Positions 27,830 to 41,140 of a DNA stretch of 64,000 nucleotides are shown here, piece after piece. Under the pieces are notes generated by a model. That model was not told the origin of the DNA. It saw nothing but the letters and a program-made list of their open reading frames with translations, and did no database searches. Both the position numbers and the translations under genes were made by a program. The stretch comes from Viscum album (taxonomy: Eukaryota > Streptophyta > Magnoliopsida > Santalales > Viscaceae): assembly GCA_963277665.1 (NCBI GenBank), contig OY728143.1, positions 535,342,394-535,406,393 on the forward strand, read 5' to 3'. Positions within the stretch are counted from its first letter, which is position 1; every line of letters begins with the position of its first letter.

Positions 27830-28210
27830 ATGAAATTATTGGCATGTGATCTATAGTGATGAATCAAGGAAAAGGATATGGTTGCTTCATATATTGATTG
27901 ATAAATTTATTTCATAGGAATCAATGTAATTAAAGACTCATGAAAAGAACTACCCAACCCATGATCTTGATTTGGTAATTTTTATTGTTTCTTTGAAATT
28001 ATGTATATATTATCTCTATAAAGATCATTTTGAGATATAGAAACTATGAGATCTGAAAACACTTATTTTTATATAAATTTATCAATATGAGGAAAATATA
28101 ATTGCTCGAGAAACTCAAATAATATGATTTCACAATACACTACCACCCATGGAAGGAAAATAAGTTAGTATATGCATTGAGTGGGAAAGACAATGGAGGT
28201 CTCACCCAAA
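27830..28210 (+). pseudogene. Element B: RNase H relic
   Basis: HVIYSDES at about 27847 holds the first catalytic aspartate of gypsy RNase H, followed near 27935 by THEKNYPTHDLDL, the conserved tail block, and near 28140 by YHPWKENKLVYALS, the end of the domain, where element E has [14 protein letters not shown]. The segment carries in-frame stops and small frame changes. It sits directly between the polymerase relic and the integrase relic. Confidence 0.75.
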
Positions 28211-28479
28211 TAAGGATTGACATGGATCTTATGTTCATTGATATAGTAAATATGAATATTATAATTATTAAGGAAGCGGATAAATAATTCCTTAAAAATA
28301 TTACGAATCCATATTTATTGGAAAAGATAAAATATTATCATTATGGTGATGAGAATTTTTAAATGAAAATTAATGTAAATAAAATTGGGAAAGTGGAAGA
28401 CTCCATATATAAGAATTGCATTCAGAATTTTTGAAATAGTCAATGTGTGACAGATGTAATAGAGATGAAAATAAATTAT

Positions 28480-29690
28480 TAGATAACACTCATAAAACAA
28501 ATTTCTCTATACACCCTCGTTGCACCAAGTTGTATAAGGATTAGAATGAATAGTTTTAATGTGATGAAATGAAGTTGAAAATTGTATATTATATATCATG
28601 ATGATTAGATTTTTAACAGTCACAGTTTGAGAGACAAAATACTGGAGGATTCATGTAGCCTAGAATTATTCCTATGTGTAAATGGAATGAAATTACTATG
28701 TACTTTTTCAACATATTTCCATGACTCTGAAAACATTATTAAATATGGGTTATTGTTTACCTATAAACTAAATCTCTAGATTTCATTGAAATAAGATATG
28801 ATTTTCCTCTTGAAATCGTCATAAAACAATATTTTAATGAAGTTATAAAACCTAATGGTGCATATATTTCTACTATATCTGAACATGATCCATGATCTTC
28901 CTCAAAATTCTGGAATAGTGTTCACAAGACTCTTGATAATAAGTGTCTTTTGAGAACATCTATCCATCCTCAAACTTAAGGAAAGACTAAAATTATTATT
29001 CAAATAATATATGACAGGTTTATATTGTGCTAACATAACATTCAAGGTCTCTGGGATCAGTATTTACCTTTGTTATAGTATTAAAATATTAATTGTTCCA
29101 TACATCATTCAAATGGCGTCATATGAATCATTATATGACTAGAGATATCATACACCGGCTTTTTGGGATGAAGCTAGTAAAAGTAATCTTTTTGGACCAT
29201 AAATTTTTGAGGAGACAAAAAAAGGTAAAGAATATTCAAAATCATATAAATGTACATCAATGTAGGGAAAAATTAAAACGTTAAATTGTAGTAAATATTT
29301 GGAATTTCATGTGGGGAGTATCATTTTTTAAAAATTATCTCCATAGAAGGGTGTTTTGAGGTCCGATAAAAAGGGAAAAGTGGGCCCCAAGTACATCAGA
29401 CACATTAAAATTTTGGAAATAATACGATATGTCTCTTATAGATTGGAGATTACACCATTTCTCCCCAAATTATATGATGTTTTTTTGTCTTTGTTAATGA
29501 TTTACATGCCATACCTAATGCATGTGATCACCTCTAATGAAATAGAATTAGAACCTGGTCTATCTTTTTATAAAGATCTCACTCAAACTCTTGATAGTAG
29601 AGAAATATTTTTAGGAATTAGTTGACAAGAATTATAAATTTAATTCATAAAAATCAGTAAATAGAGGAATCAATGTCAGAACAACATGAT
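28480..29690 (+). pseudogene. Element B: integrase with chromodomain-type tail, relic
   Basis: Near 28505-28550 a broken ISLYT...APS block falls where E has its HHCC zinc-finger histidines. Near 28962 SIHPQT then GKTKIIIQ matches the HPQTDGQSE catalytic-glutamate block of integrase, with a stop replacing the D codon. The open frame 29356-29625 contains GKVGPKYIRHIKILEIIRYV, the GPY/F module, and LYDVFLSLLMIYMPYLMHVI, the LSQVHDVFHVS segment that precedes the chromodomain. The frame ends in a stop at 29623-29625, so the chromodomain itself is only a remnant. Chromovirus identity is inferred from the GPY/F module and the resemblance to element E. Confidence 0.75.
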
Positions 29691-29774
29691 ATTATGAAGA
29701 ATAACCACCTTAATATTTTTTTAAAGTAATATCAACGAAAATCTCAAGGAAGAATGTTTTTTATGTGGGAAGAA

Positions 29775-32700
29775 TGTAAAACCTAAGCTTCATCTATTGT
29801 AATTGAACATTATCTTTTATAGAAACTATAATATATACACATTTTATTATTTAATGGCACAAACATTATAATTTTATTAGATCAATATCTATTTTAAACT
29901 TATGTGATCAAAATAATCCTAGAATGAGTTTTTTGAAATTTTACATTAAAAATAAGTGTAATGAATAATTGAAAATGTTTTATTAAACTATTTCCACTTC
30001 TATTTAAAATAATATTTTATTTTATATAGAATTAAACGTTTATATACAATAATATTTAATTAAATAATTATATGGCCATATGGAGGTAAAAGGGATATTT
30101 TTCACAACTGTTTTTCATAAAAATTATAATTCCATTCCATATTTTGTAATTAAAATAATATTTAATTATTAATTATTTAAATGAAAATTTTATATTATAT
30201 ATCTAAATATATGAATTTTAATTCTTATAATTATTATTATTCATATACATAAATTAGTGTCATCTAATGCTAATAAAATGCATTTCTTCAAAAACTATTT
30301 TTTACACATTTTACGAGTTTATTTTTGATGTAAATTATATCATCCGTTGAATTTAATTTAATAAATTAGAATATATATTTTTAATAAGAAAATATTTTTT
30401 TTAAAGGTCACTTTCAATTTTTATAATAATTAACAGTAATAACATTAAAAAATTATCACCACAGTTAGGGTTAAAACGGGTTTACTAGGAGGTTATTCTT
30501 GAAAGATGGTGTATAAAAGGACATAAAACATTCCTAAACATAATTGGTTAGTTATATTTAGCCGTTAACCTTAACAAATATTAATATTATCCATTTTGGA
30601 TCCATGTTTTCATGAAAGTTACTTGAAATTGTTTAAAACATTGAAGAATTATAAGTCTGCCACCCACAACAATTATTAAAGGGAAAATCCTCCACTCACT
30701 TATTCAAAAAAATTAATCCATTTATCTCCAAAAATAACTTTGAAAACTATATAAATAAAATTATTATCTATTTTATGGATATTCTTGTCTTCCTAAAATA
30801 CCAACCCTTATATTCTTAATAAGATATCAAAAGGTTGTTTTTCCTTTGAGAAGGTAATCATCTTTGCTAATGTCTTTTTTTATTTATTCTTTTACAACAT
30901 AAAATTAATTATTAATAATTAAAATAGTATACCACATGTATTTAACATATAATGATATTTTCTTATGTTGATTTGATAATATATTTACATCTCATTCTCT
31001 GTCAAATGGGAAATAAAACCATTGCTCATGTGTATGGAGGATGACCGCCGCACGAACCAATGTTATTTGTTTTCCATCACTGACTCACATAAATAGACCT
31101 AATGTTGATAATAGTGAATATATATTACAGTTATGATATTATTATTATTTTAAATAATTATTATATCATCTACTTCTTAATTTTTCATCCATTAAGGAAA
31201 TGATAATTTTTCTCATGTGCACATACGTCCTACCATCTACATGAAGCGATGTGATTCATTTTCTATCCAAATTTCTTAAATTATTATAGAAATTTGTATA
31301 ATAAATAATTATGATGTTAAAAACATTATTATAATTTAGGGGATTATGTAGTTATCTCTTATTTATAAAAACATAAATTTTCTGAAAAACCGTGCTTGAG
31401 AAAATAAAGTTGTTAACACCCAAAAGAAGGGTAACAGTGAAATATTATTAATAAGAAAGTGATAAAATTTCATATGAGGATCAAATATGATATTATAAAT
31501 ATAAATATGTTTATGTTATAAATTATTAAAATTTTTAAAATGATTATACAATTGGTTAAATTACATTCAATTAAATACAATCATGAGGTATCCGATTTCA
31601 TCTTAATTTTCATTCCATTAAGACGTAATAGATATTATACAATTATTTAATTTGTTGTGCTTTATAAGATAACCAATTTAAACATATAACAAAAATACCT
31701 TTTTATTCATGATTATTAATTTTATAATTCATATTTAATCACATATGGTGTTAGAATTTAAAATTTTCCAAATTGGTAATGATTTATTTTAAAATCTCAT
31801 TTTTGTGGATTTTCATAACTTGTTTTAGAGAAATATTATTGTCCATGATCTATAACCTCCAAAAAGTTTATTATCCTATTGATATTTATTTATTATCTAT
31901 ATTTTATTCCAAAATTATTCCCTTATTTCAACATGATTCAGTAAAATAAATGATTATAATAAAAATATATTTTAATTTCTCTTTTAATTGGATATATTTT
32001 TATTTTATGTATATATTTTTAATATTTGTTTTGAAGATTCATTTTTATTAATTAAATGATCTATGGTGGAAATTTTAATTTTTACAATACATTACTAAAA
32101 AAATTAATGTAATCATTATAGTGTATTCTTAGTGTTTTATTTTCGAAATTATTTATAAAAAATCAGATAGAATGTAATTAATGTATACGAAATTAATAGG
32201 AATCATCTCCCTCAAAACTATTTTATGATATTTATATTGTTCCACATATGTTAAATTATTTTAAAAATAAAAATCATTTATGAATTATTATTTTAACATT
32301 TCTCTTACATTTTCTTTATTTTTTGAGAGTACACAATTTTATTAGAATACCCTTATTTCTGATGAATTAATGGTTAGCTCTTGTCCCCCATTGATTTTTT
32401 GGTTTAAAATTTTCTCTTAAAATATTAACATTACTGAGAAAATTGGAAATTACATTTACCTTAAATATATATTTTTTGAAACATGGATATTATTATTTTC
32501 TAAACAATATAATATTTTTACAAAGAGGGGTTTTACTAGGAATGTTATTTGATTGACTAGGTAAAATCTTGATATATTCATATTATTTAAATGGGTTTCT
32601 AGTGTATACCATCCCATCAATTAAAATGGCTTGGAAAAATTATTTGAATATAGAGATGTCATGATGTATGAGATCATTAAATCCATTATTATTCCTTTCC

Positions 32701-33127
32701 ACCATTTATAATACAGTTATTATTATCAATGATATTATTTCTTTCGTATTATATATGGATTGTTTTTATAATCATGTTATTGATCAAATGGAATATGTTT
32801 TTAGGTATTTACCATTCCATATTTATTATGCCTAATTTAATCAAGATAGATTCCATTGTATATAATTTTTTCTAAGAATTTAATCTCATTCTTTTTCCTT
32901 TCACAATGATATGAATAAGAACTCTTTGAAAGGGTTCAGTGATGCCAAATGTTTCCTACTATTACTTTTTATGATTTATTTCAAGTATAAGAAATCAAAA
33001 TCACATATGTATCTAATTCTTCATGAGTAATAAACTAATTGATCTTTTGTGAAGTGATCCCTTATCTCTTTTTTCAATGTAATAATGTAACTACCATATA
33101 AGGTTTACAAGATTTAGGGTTGTTACA
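29775..33127 (+). repeat. Element B: 3' LTR
   Basis: It starts TGTAAAACC right after a purine-rich GTGGGAAGAA (29765-29774, polypurine tract) and ends GTTGTTACA at 33127. It is 3.35 kb and matches the split 5' LTR. A block near 31015-31070 and 31225-31260 corresponds to the duplicated CCGTCTCCA-type segments of element E's LTR, so the LTRs of B and E are distant relatives. No gene lies here. Confidence 0.7.
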
Positions 33128-34711
33128 TCCTACTATACCTCAATAACAATATATTTTTCCACAAAGAATATAACAATATCAATTTCCTTCTCACCACAAT
33201 GGATAATATGTGATAAATCAGGATAATACCTCCTCATCTATGACATATCAAAGATGTTGTGTACCTAGTAAGCCTAAAAGTATATTTTTAAGTGGTAGAA
33301 AACCTCACCAATAATATTCATGATTTCTAATTTCATAAAAAATTGTTAGGTTATCTTGTTTCCCCATACAAAACCACTTTGATATGAGTCATGGTAATAA
33401 ATTTTAGATCCCCCGATATCATTCCTAAAACTCCAAAGGGCTCCATGTTTGGTCTACATGGTACTTCTTATGCCTCTTTTATATCTTAAAAAATATTGGA
33501 TCCACTACTCCTTGATCTTCAATCAAAATGGATCAGGCCATATATGTGATGAATCACTGATCTCAAAAACAATTATGTGTCCTATAGATTATCTAATACA
33601 GATTCATGAATATATAAATAATAATTGTGATTTGGTTGATATTATTGTGTAAAAACCCAACTAATCATCGGGGATCAACCCAGATCCTATAAAAATTAAG
33701 TGAGCATGCATGTATCATTTATTTTATAATTTTTATAGTCTACTCACGTTGCCCCTATATCTAGGGATATAAAACTATACACAACTTCAATTGAGTTCCA
33801 AAATATCCTTCAAATACCCTCTAAATCTGTTTTGATTCAATCAAATTAGTTTTAATTGATAGTAATGTTCATTATATATATTTTTATGATCTCATTAATT
33901 TAATGTCATACCAACATCTAAATCGAACTATACTCACGTATGGGTAGCAACTAAGCCATCTTGGTCAATCGGTCAATGATCACTCAAATTAAAGTGATAC
34001 CCATCACCAAGAATATATGTTTTCTACTAAAATACATTGATATACTATCCCAATTCAACATAATAAAATAATTATTTTGGATCATCCCAGGTAGGAAGAC
34101 TTTTTATGCTTCACCCACTAACAAGTGAGGTTGCGTGATTAGAAACACAAAACACCCATATTTATTGATAGATTTAAAAATAAAAACATAAAATCCAAGT
34201 ACATATTCATAAAACTAGGATGAAACTCCAAATGGTTGATGTGTACACCCATTAACACCTTCTAATATAGTCAAACTAAACCACTCTTCTCATATAAAAT
34301 AGGATGATATGTACGTAAAATTTATAAAATATGTTATGTGAATCACCTGATAAAAAAATTCATAAAAGGCCTAACAATTAATTCCCCTAATATGGGCCTC
34401 CCTAACACAATGATGAAGTATTAGAGACACCACCAATAACTAAATGTTTTTACTGTATACCTCATTAAGCAAATCAATATGCGTCAATTATATCTTCTTA
34501 TAGTCCACATTCATAAATGGAGGGTCAGATTTATTTCTTTTGGAATCAACAATGAGATTATGATCTCTAAAATTGAAAAACAAAATCTATATTGTGGTTT
34601 AATAGAAACTATATATATTTAATTTTTTATAGATTGAGATAAAACTGAGAAAAAATACACTTAAGAACCTTGTGATCGTTTTATACCATAATTCACTCAG
34701 CATGTTGGTAG
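33128..34711 (-). pseudogene. Element A: RNase H end and integrase, relic
   Basis: On the minus strand, from right to left: near 34660-34690 DHKVLKCIF, the RNase H box that E has as HKSLKYIF; near 33985-34060 a block with MGITLI then VIIDRLTK, matching the first catalytic region of integrase (IWVIVDRLTK in E); near 33760-33800 TQLKL, the segment before the HPQT block; near 33310 NIIGEVFYHLK, the GPY/F tail; and near 33245 a VHNIFDMS then YYPDLSHII block before the chromodomain. Stops are frequent. The gene continues at 3618-3764 on the left and at 46704 on the right, so it is cut by elements B and E. Confidence 0.75.
34707..34711. repeat. Target site duplication of element E, left copy
   Basis: GGTAG directly before the 5' LTR, identical to 46699-46703 directly after the 3' LTR. 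Confidence 0.9.
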
Positions 34712-36159
34712 TGTAACACCCGAGATTTTTATGAGTAATATCTTGTTTTTATATATCATCAAAGGAAACATTCACTAAACACTTGCTTGGCTTACTTTAC
34801 AAGCAATCACGACCTTCCTCGATAGCTTGCATCATACGCAATACCGAGTTTCACTAAACAACGATATGCTATTAAAATATTATTAAAACTAGCCGTTATG
34901 AATAGTAATAACCACTTTTTGAAATTTTATAAATTTTATTTTTCAAAATGGACTTCATTTTTGGATTCGGAATACCGAAATTAGCCTAGGGTGAAATTTT
35001 GGTATTTTTCTGAAAACTTTCAATTTTTGATTAATAGTGAAACCACTAAGTGGTAGGTTAAAAACTGAATTTTCCATAAAACTTAATTTTACCGCTTCTG
35101 TGAATGGAATTTCGAAAATCCAACAGACACGGTTGATATCAGTAAGTAAAATATGGTTCAATGAGATAAAAATAATTTTTTGGTGAATAGTAACTTTTTA
35201 TTTTTTTTACCGCGGTTAATAGTAAATAGGGTGACTAAGGGTAAATATGATATTACTATTACCCTAACACATTTCCTAATTCTATTGGATAAGTTTAATT
35301 CGACCAAAAACAAACTTAGGAATAAAATATGACCATTTAGGCTCACTTGGGTTAGATTAGGACATTTATTATTAATTTATTTAAAGAAGGGTTAAAATAG
35401 TTAAAATCAAAGTTTAATAAGTAAATCATTTTTAATATGGGGTTATACATACGATAAATTCGACTATAAATATTCATTAGAAATCTAAAAAGATTTCCTA
35501 CATAATGGTCTTTTATTTGTAATTTTTAGACATTAAATAATTTAATTTATTTATGACACAATGATGATGCAGTAATTATCTTATTAATGAAATATTGACA
35601 TAATTGATGTTATAAACACCAAAATAAATGTAAATTGAGACTTTTTATGAATTCCACTAATTTTCTAGGTGACCATGATATATTAGTGTTGATTTAATAA
35701 ACTTGGGATGAACATATAATTCTGTTATGACTTTCACAAAAAACATATATCAAATAGTGTCAAAATTCACACAAAATAGTTTTTAAATCAAATATTATAT
35801 TACTAATTGTTATTTTATTCCTAAAAATATAAGGTTTGGCCAAATGACATAGATAAGGATATATATATTAATAATAAACAATTTGGGGTTCGTTTGGCAT
35901 GTTATAGTAAGTGTATTAACCATATAGTGAAAGAAAACAAAATGACACGGTAAAAGTTAAATTATTTAACTTAGAGTTAAATCTAATTGATAAGGTTAAA
36001 ATAATACCCTAAACTTGTCTAAATCCTATTGGTGGATAGTATTTCGACCCATCCCCACTTTAGCTTCGAAATAAGACCCTTTGGAACCATTATAAACCGA
36101 TTTTGACTTTAATATAAAATAATATTTTGAGATATTCCTAAGGTGCCCCTCTCCTCCCT

Positions 36160-36167
36160 TATAAAAG
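36160..36167 (+). promoter_or_regulatory. LTR TATA box, element E 5' LTR
   Basis: TATAAAAG, 1.45 kb into the LTR, followed by a C/T-rich stretch (CCTCCTCCCCCTCCTCC) that is typical of the plant gypsy leader. Transcription would start about 30 bases downstream. The equivalent box in the 3' LTR is at 44523-44530. Confidence 0.6.
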
Positions 36168-36520
36168 GGCACCTCCTCCCCCTCCTCCTCACACCAATTT
36201 GAGCACTCAAGCTCGGCCAAACCCGCCCATTTTCTCCTCTCCACTTCCCTAGAATAATCCTAGAGGTCCTGGTCTTCTTCAAAGACCAATATTAGTTCCC
36301 TAAGAGGAGGATTCAAAGAGGCGTTCCAAAGAAGAGGTAATATCCATTACCGATCTTTTCAATTTCATTCTTCTTAAACTTCTTCTTCTTTAGTTGTTTC
36401 ATGATAAAGTAATAACATAAGTATTACTTACATACTGATATGTTATTATAAATATGAAACAACCCTAATTCACCTTCTATCCATCCTACGGAAAAATAAA
36501 ATCATCGCGCGTGCATACGT

Positions 36521-36717
36521 ACGGAATACCGTCTCCATGCCGTGGTGTAATCTATTTTCCACCATCACCTTACAAGGATGGGTATAATGGTGTAAGGAGT
36601 AACTATTTATGATTATTATAAAGTAATATTGATACTGAAATAATATATATATACTCCAATACAATTCCACGATCATAGGAACGATATCATCACTCGTGTG
36701 TACGTACGGAATACCGT
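36521..36717 (+). repeat. Duplicated ACGGAATACCGT inverted-repeat motif, 5' LTR
   Basis: ACGGAATACCGT, a four-base-arm hairpin motif followed by CTCCA, occurs at 36521-36532 and again at 36706-36717, 185 bases apart and downstream of the presumed transcription start. Both are preceded by a TACGT. The 3' LTR keeps both copies (44884-44895, 45069-45080). Confidence 0.7.
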
Positions 36718-38337
36718 CTCCACGATGTGATGCGACTCGTTCTACATGATCATCATTACATAGTAATTATATAAATGAATTGAATGAATAAATATGATAT
36801 ATGTTACCCTAATACCATTATGGATATAAGTTATCTATAACCTTAAAAGAAGAATAAGAATTTATTTGGCAAAACACGCATAAGAACGAAAGGAAATAAA
36901 GACCCGAGTAACAAGTAACAATGAAATATTACTAACAAGAAGCTAAGAATATGACCATATATGATATCATATCAATATGTATGATTCTGGAATAAGTCAA
37001 TAACATTATTTAAACCATTATACAGGAGCTTCGGACATGTACAAAGCAAATCTGACCTAAGGTAAGGGAAATATCACAATGTCATTTTTATCCGAGATTG
37101 TTTATTCATAAGTATTTACTGGGGTGTATTTTATCATCCACATCCATGTTCCCTAAATATGTAATATTTTTTCCATCCACTTAAAAAAGTTTAAATCCAA
37201 TTTTACCCTTCGGTGAGTTTTTATTAATGAATATGAAAGGAATCTTTTGTCGTTTTTTCGTACGAGGTACTTTTTGACTTTTCCGACAAAGGTACGAAGA
37301 ATGTTTTTTTAACTTATATGGCATGAATGGATTTTTAAAAACATTATTTCCAAGAAGCTTCCTTTACAAGTGTTCAAGTTTATTTTTAATCAACTTCTTT
37401 TAGTTTATAATTGTATGACATGTTAAGAAAAGAAAAGTGTTTTTGAAGAAGAAAGGATATTTTCCTCCAGAATGGAGTTCAAGTGTTTTATCAAAATTAT
37501 TTTCCATCTAAGATAATATAGGGTTATGTTTTTATCCCTATTATTACATTGATTTGATTATGTTTTGAGGGAATTATTTTTATGTAGTCATTTCCCTTAT
37601 ATGATTTGTTTTATGATGTCATGATGTTTCAAGAATCCCATTTTTGTTACATGTGTTATGCGATTATGTATGATTTATGATTATGTGGCACACATAAGAA
37701 AGGATTCATTATAAGATGGGTGGGACCTAAATCTCCCTCCAATGCATTGGGTAAAGATTTTATATCTCATGAGATAGACATGTATGGAACGGTAGGTTAT
37801 ACCGGTTCAGTAAAACAGGACTGGAACGAGGGTAAATCGGTTCAGAAAGGGGCTCTGTCCACTAAGATAGTCTTGGAAATGAGTCATGACTAACAAGAAA
37901 TGATGTTCCATGATTATGTGTACATGCCACAAAGTTTCAAGTTTCATGTTATGATTATGGGGATCTCATTTTAACATCTATTATTTATTCCATGTTAAGA
38001 TATTATGATCTCTTTTGCAGGTTATGATTTTCAAAAAGATATGATATGATTTTTATTTCCTTTATTTGCCCTTGTTGAGCATTTGAGCTCACCCTTTTAT
38101 GTTTTCTGTTCCCCAGGTCTGGAAGATAGATATTAAGTATAATACGCTAAAAGGGACCCTAGATATGATGAAATAAATGGGAGACACTGTAGAAAATTTA
38201 TGAACCAGTTGTTTATGTTTCCCAGTTTCTAAAGACACTATACCTATACGGTCCTTTAGGGTTTTGTCATATGTTGTAATAAGTGTGCTTCAATTTTGAA
38301 GTATTAACAATGTATGTAATGTATGGGTCATTATAGT

Positions 38338-38349
38338 TGGTATCAGAGG
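38338..38349 (+). other. Element E: primer binding site (tRNA-Met)
   Basis: TGGTATCAGAGG, two bases after the LTR end, complementary to the 3' end of initiator tRNA-Met at 11 of 12 positions. Confidence 0.88.
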
Positions 38350-38557
38350 AAAGGTATAGTCAACCTTTGGAAACTAGGATGTGAAAGCCTTAGTAAGAAC
38401 CATAAGGATCACTCTAAGCATAGAACACAATATTAGTGTTTTAGAAATGGCCATGAATACCATAGGATAAGACCTTAAGTGTGAAATTTTATCCTTGATT
38501 ATGTGGTTTTCCTATTATAATTAGTGCTTCTCACACTATTCTTCTTGGTTTTAGTCA
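38350..38557 (+). other. Element E: untranslated leader
   Basis: 208 bases between the primer binding site and the gag start. It has no open frame. The packaging signal would be expected here, but nothing specific can be recognised. Confidence 0.6.
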
Positions 38558-39598
38558 ATGGCTGGAACCCGAAGGAACCTTGTTAATGCGGAATGCGATG
38601 GGAAATGCAATGATTTTCCCCCTGAGCAACCAAACGATATGGGAGCTGGAATGCAAAATCTTGTAGCTATGCTCACACAACTATCTCAAGTTATGAATCA
38701 TGCAGGACTTCCAAACGAGCAAAGGAAGGAGAAACATTCTGTTGAATCCTTCATGAGGCAGCGTCCACCTTCTTTCAGCGGGTCTACTGATCCATTAGTC
38801 GCTGAACAATGGATTAGTACTACTGAAAAGATATTTTTAGTTCTTCAATGTTCTGAACATGATAAATTCATCCTAGCAGTGTATCGTTTGGAAGGAGATG
38901 TTGATCAATGGTGGAATTTTATTAAGAATACGAGTAAAAGGGACGAAATTGAGTCTATGGAATGGGACGAGTTCAAGAACATATTTTTCAATAAGTACTT
39001 CCCTCGTATTCTCCGAACAAAGATGGAGAAAGAGTTTCTTGAACTGAAGCAAAGGGATGATGAAATTGTTGGTACCTATGAAGCAAATTTTACAAGACTT
39101 GCAAGGTACACTTCTGGTATTATTATCCAACCTAAGAGTAAGATCGATCGATTCTTTAGTGGCTTAAAACCAAGTCTTTGAAGGGCGTTAGCCATAAGGT
39201 ACTTCAATAGCTACGAGGAAATCGTTCGATGTGCTCTCAAAGTCGAGATGGAGATTGGAGTAACCCATCAGTCACATGGGTTTGATAAGAAGAGGAAGAT
39301 GGAATTCAGAGGAAAATATAAAGAGCACACTGAAAAGAAGATGAGATTTCCCTTATGCTCAAAGTGTGGAAAGAAACACGAAGGGAGTTGTCTTAAAGGG
39401 ACAAGTAAATGTTTTAAATGTGGAAAGGAAGGTCATCGGGCATTTGAACGCCGCGATAATGGGAAGAAGATGTCTAATGATGCAAACAAAGGAAGGGATA
39501 CACAGAATGAACCTACTACACTTCAATGTTTCCAGTTCAAGGAGATGGGGCATTATGCCAATAAATGCCCAAATCCAAGGGTTGATGATGATGGTTGA
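38558..39598 (+). pseudogene. gag: Element E: gag (capsid and zinc knuckles), with internal stop
   Basis: Gag forms the virus-like particle and binds the RNA. The start ATG at 38558 opens a 207-codon frame with the retrotransposon capsid core: QRPPSFSGSTDPLVAEQW then ILAVYRLEGDVDQWW and EFKNIFFNKYFP. A TGA at 39179 interrupts it; the same frame then continues to a TGA at 39596. The second half holds a CSKCGKKHEGSC motif (39357-39392) and two decayed zinc knuckles: CFKCGKEGH followed by Arg where the last Cys should be, and CFQF...GHYANKC with Phe in place of the second Cys. Pol follows in the same frame, as is usual for single-ORF chromoviruses. Confidence 0.9.
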
Positions 39599-41140
39599 CG
39601 TCAATAAAATCTTAAGGCTAAAGACAAAGGAAAGTAACATGAAATTTCTATCAAAGTTGTGGAGTACGATAAAAAAGTGTTGAAAGGTACACTTACCATC
39701 CACACTAAAGTAGCAAATGTTTTATTTGATTCTGGATCCACCCACTCTTTTAATTCTGAAAATATTTCTAAGGGTATCACCATACTGCCTCAACAATTAG
39801 ATGTTGTGTTAGCTGTGACAACACCTAATGGCACAACAGTCGCATCAAAAGTTTATAATTCTTCTCCGATCGAAGTTTGTGGGAAAGTGCTTCCTGCAAA
39901 TCTTGTGATCCTTCCTTTAGTGGAATTTGTTGTGATTCTTAGCATGGATTGGCTTTCTCTACATGGAGCTCATATCAATTGCCAAAGAAGGGAAGTCACT
40001 TTTCATATTCCTAATCAATCTACGATCATCTATCAATGCAAGGATGAACATAACCTTCCAGTGGAAATTTCATCCATCTTATGGGTATTGATTCCACTAA
40101 ATGAAGGTTATTTATCTCAAATGGTTGGTGAGAAACTCACGATTAAGAATATGCCCATTGTACGGGAGTTTGATGATGTCTTTCCGGAGGAATTACCGGG
40201 TCTTCCACCAAATCGTGAAGTTGAGTTTTCAATAGAACTCGTACCAGGTGCTTTGCCAATTTCAAAGTCACCTTATAGAATGGCCCCAATTGAGTTTCAG
40301 GAATTGAAGAAGCAACTCCAAGAGAATCTTGATAAGGGATTCATACACCCTAGTGCGTCACCTTGGGGAGCACCTGTCCTATTTGTTAAGAAGAAAGATG
40401 GATCAATGAGAATCTGCATTGATTATTGAGAACTTAACAAGATCACTATCAAGAACAAATATCCTCTCCCATGCATTGATGACTTATTTGACAAACTACG
40501 CGGAGGTCAATAATTTTCCAAGATTGATCTTCGTTCAGGGTATCATCAATTAAGGGTCAAAAGGGAGGATATACCAAAGACGGCTTTCCGTACAAGGTAT
40601 GGACACTATGAATTTATAGTGATTCCATTTGGTTTTACTAATGCCCCTGCTATCTTCATGGATCTAAGGAATAGAGTCTTTAGAGACTATCTTGATCAAT
40701 TTTTGGTAGTCTTTATAGACGATATTCTTGTCTATTCAAAGGGCAAGGAAGAGCATGAAGATCACTTGAGAATTATATTGAAGACCCTGAGAAAGGAGAA
40801 GCTTTATGTCAAATTTACCAAGTGTGAATTTTGGCTTCAAAAAGTTTCATATTTGGGTCACATAATCTCAAAAGAGGGGATATCTGTGGATCCAGCAAAA
40901 ACAAAGGTTATCGAAAGATGGTCATGACCAACAACAGTAACTGAGATCCGAAGTTTTCTTGGTATGGCTGGATATTATCGACGTTTTGTAAAAGATTTTT
41001 CAAGATTATCTAATCCACTCACCAAGTTGACTCAGAAAGGAGTTATGTTTGTTTGGACAGAAGAATGTGAAGAGAATTTCAAGGAGTTGAAAAGAAGCTT
41101 ATCCAGTGCACCTGTGCTCACACTGCCTTGTAGTGGATAA
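39599..41140 (+). pseudogene. pol: Element E: protease and reverse transcriptase, with stops
   Basis: This continues gag's frame without a frameshift. The aspartic protease active site DSGSTHS lies near 39728-39748, with MDWLS about 70 codons later. Reverse transcriptase begins near 40340 ([20 protein letters not shown]), has SGYHQL near 40538, [11 protein letters not shown] near 40625 and the catalytic FIDD at 40712-40723. The connection block SFLGMAGYYRRF follows at about 40950. In-frame stops: TAA 39605, TAA 39635, TGA 40427, TAA 40511, TGA 40925 and TAA 41138. The last five reading segments still join in one frame. Catalytic residues are present, so damage is limited to the stops and unseen point changes. 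Confidence 0.92.

Larger units (their letters stand above)
3765..33127 (+). mobile_element. Element B: decayed Ty3/gypsy chromovirus with nested insertions
   Basis: This plus-strand LTR retrotransposon consists of a 5' LTR (3765-7274 plus 16635-16683), a primer binding site (16689-16700), an interior (16701-16964 plus 25172-29774) and a 3' LTR (29775-33127). Element C interrupts its 5' LTR and element D its interior. The two LTRs match in order: the block near 3880-3960 matches 29850-29940, 5040-5110 matches 31000-31090, 6790-6870 matches 32585-32670, and the right tail 16635-16683 matches 33075-33127. The gag-pol remnants keep chromovirus order but contain many stops and frame breaks. Target duplication was not found. 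The left edge is approximate. B itself lies in element A, since A's integrase continues on both sides. Confidence 0.7.
34712..38335 (+). repeat. Element E: 5' LTR
   Basis: A 3,624-bp LTR, TGTAACACCC...CATTATA. It ends in TA rather than the usual CA. It contains a TATA box (36160-36167), a CT-rich leader, and two copies of an ACGGAATACCGT inverted repeat. Short frames on the minus strand (34955-35161, 35158-35346, 36026-36244) recur in the other LTR only because the LTRs are copies. Confidence 0.92.

Noticed and set aside
34955..35346. Minus-strand frames of 62 to 68 codons that recur nearly unchanged at 43318-43708
   Set aside because: They are inside the two LTRs of one element, so their recurrence reflects copying of the LTR rather than protein conservation; no motif is present.
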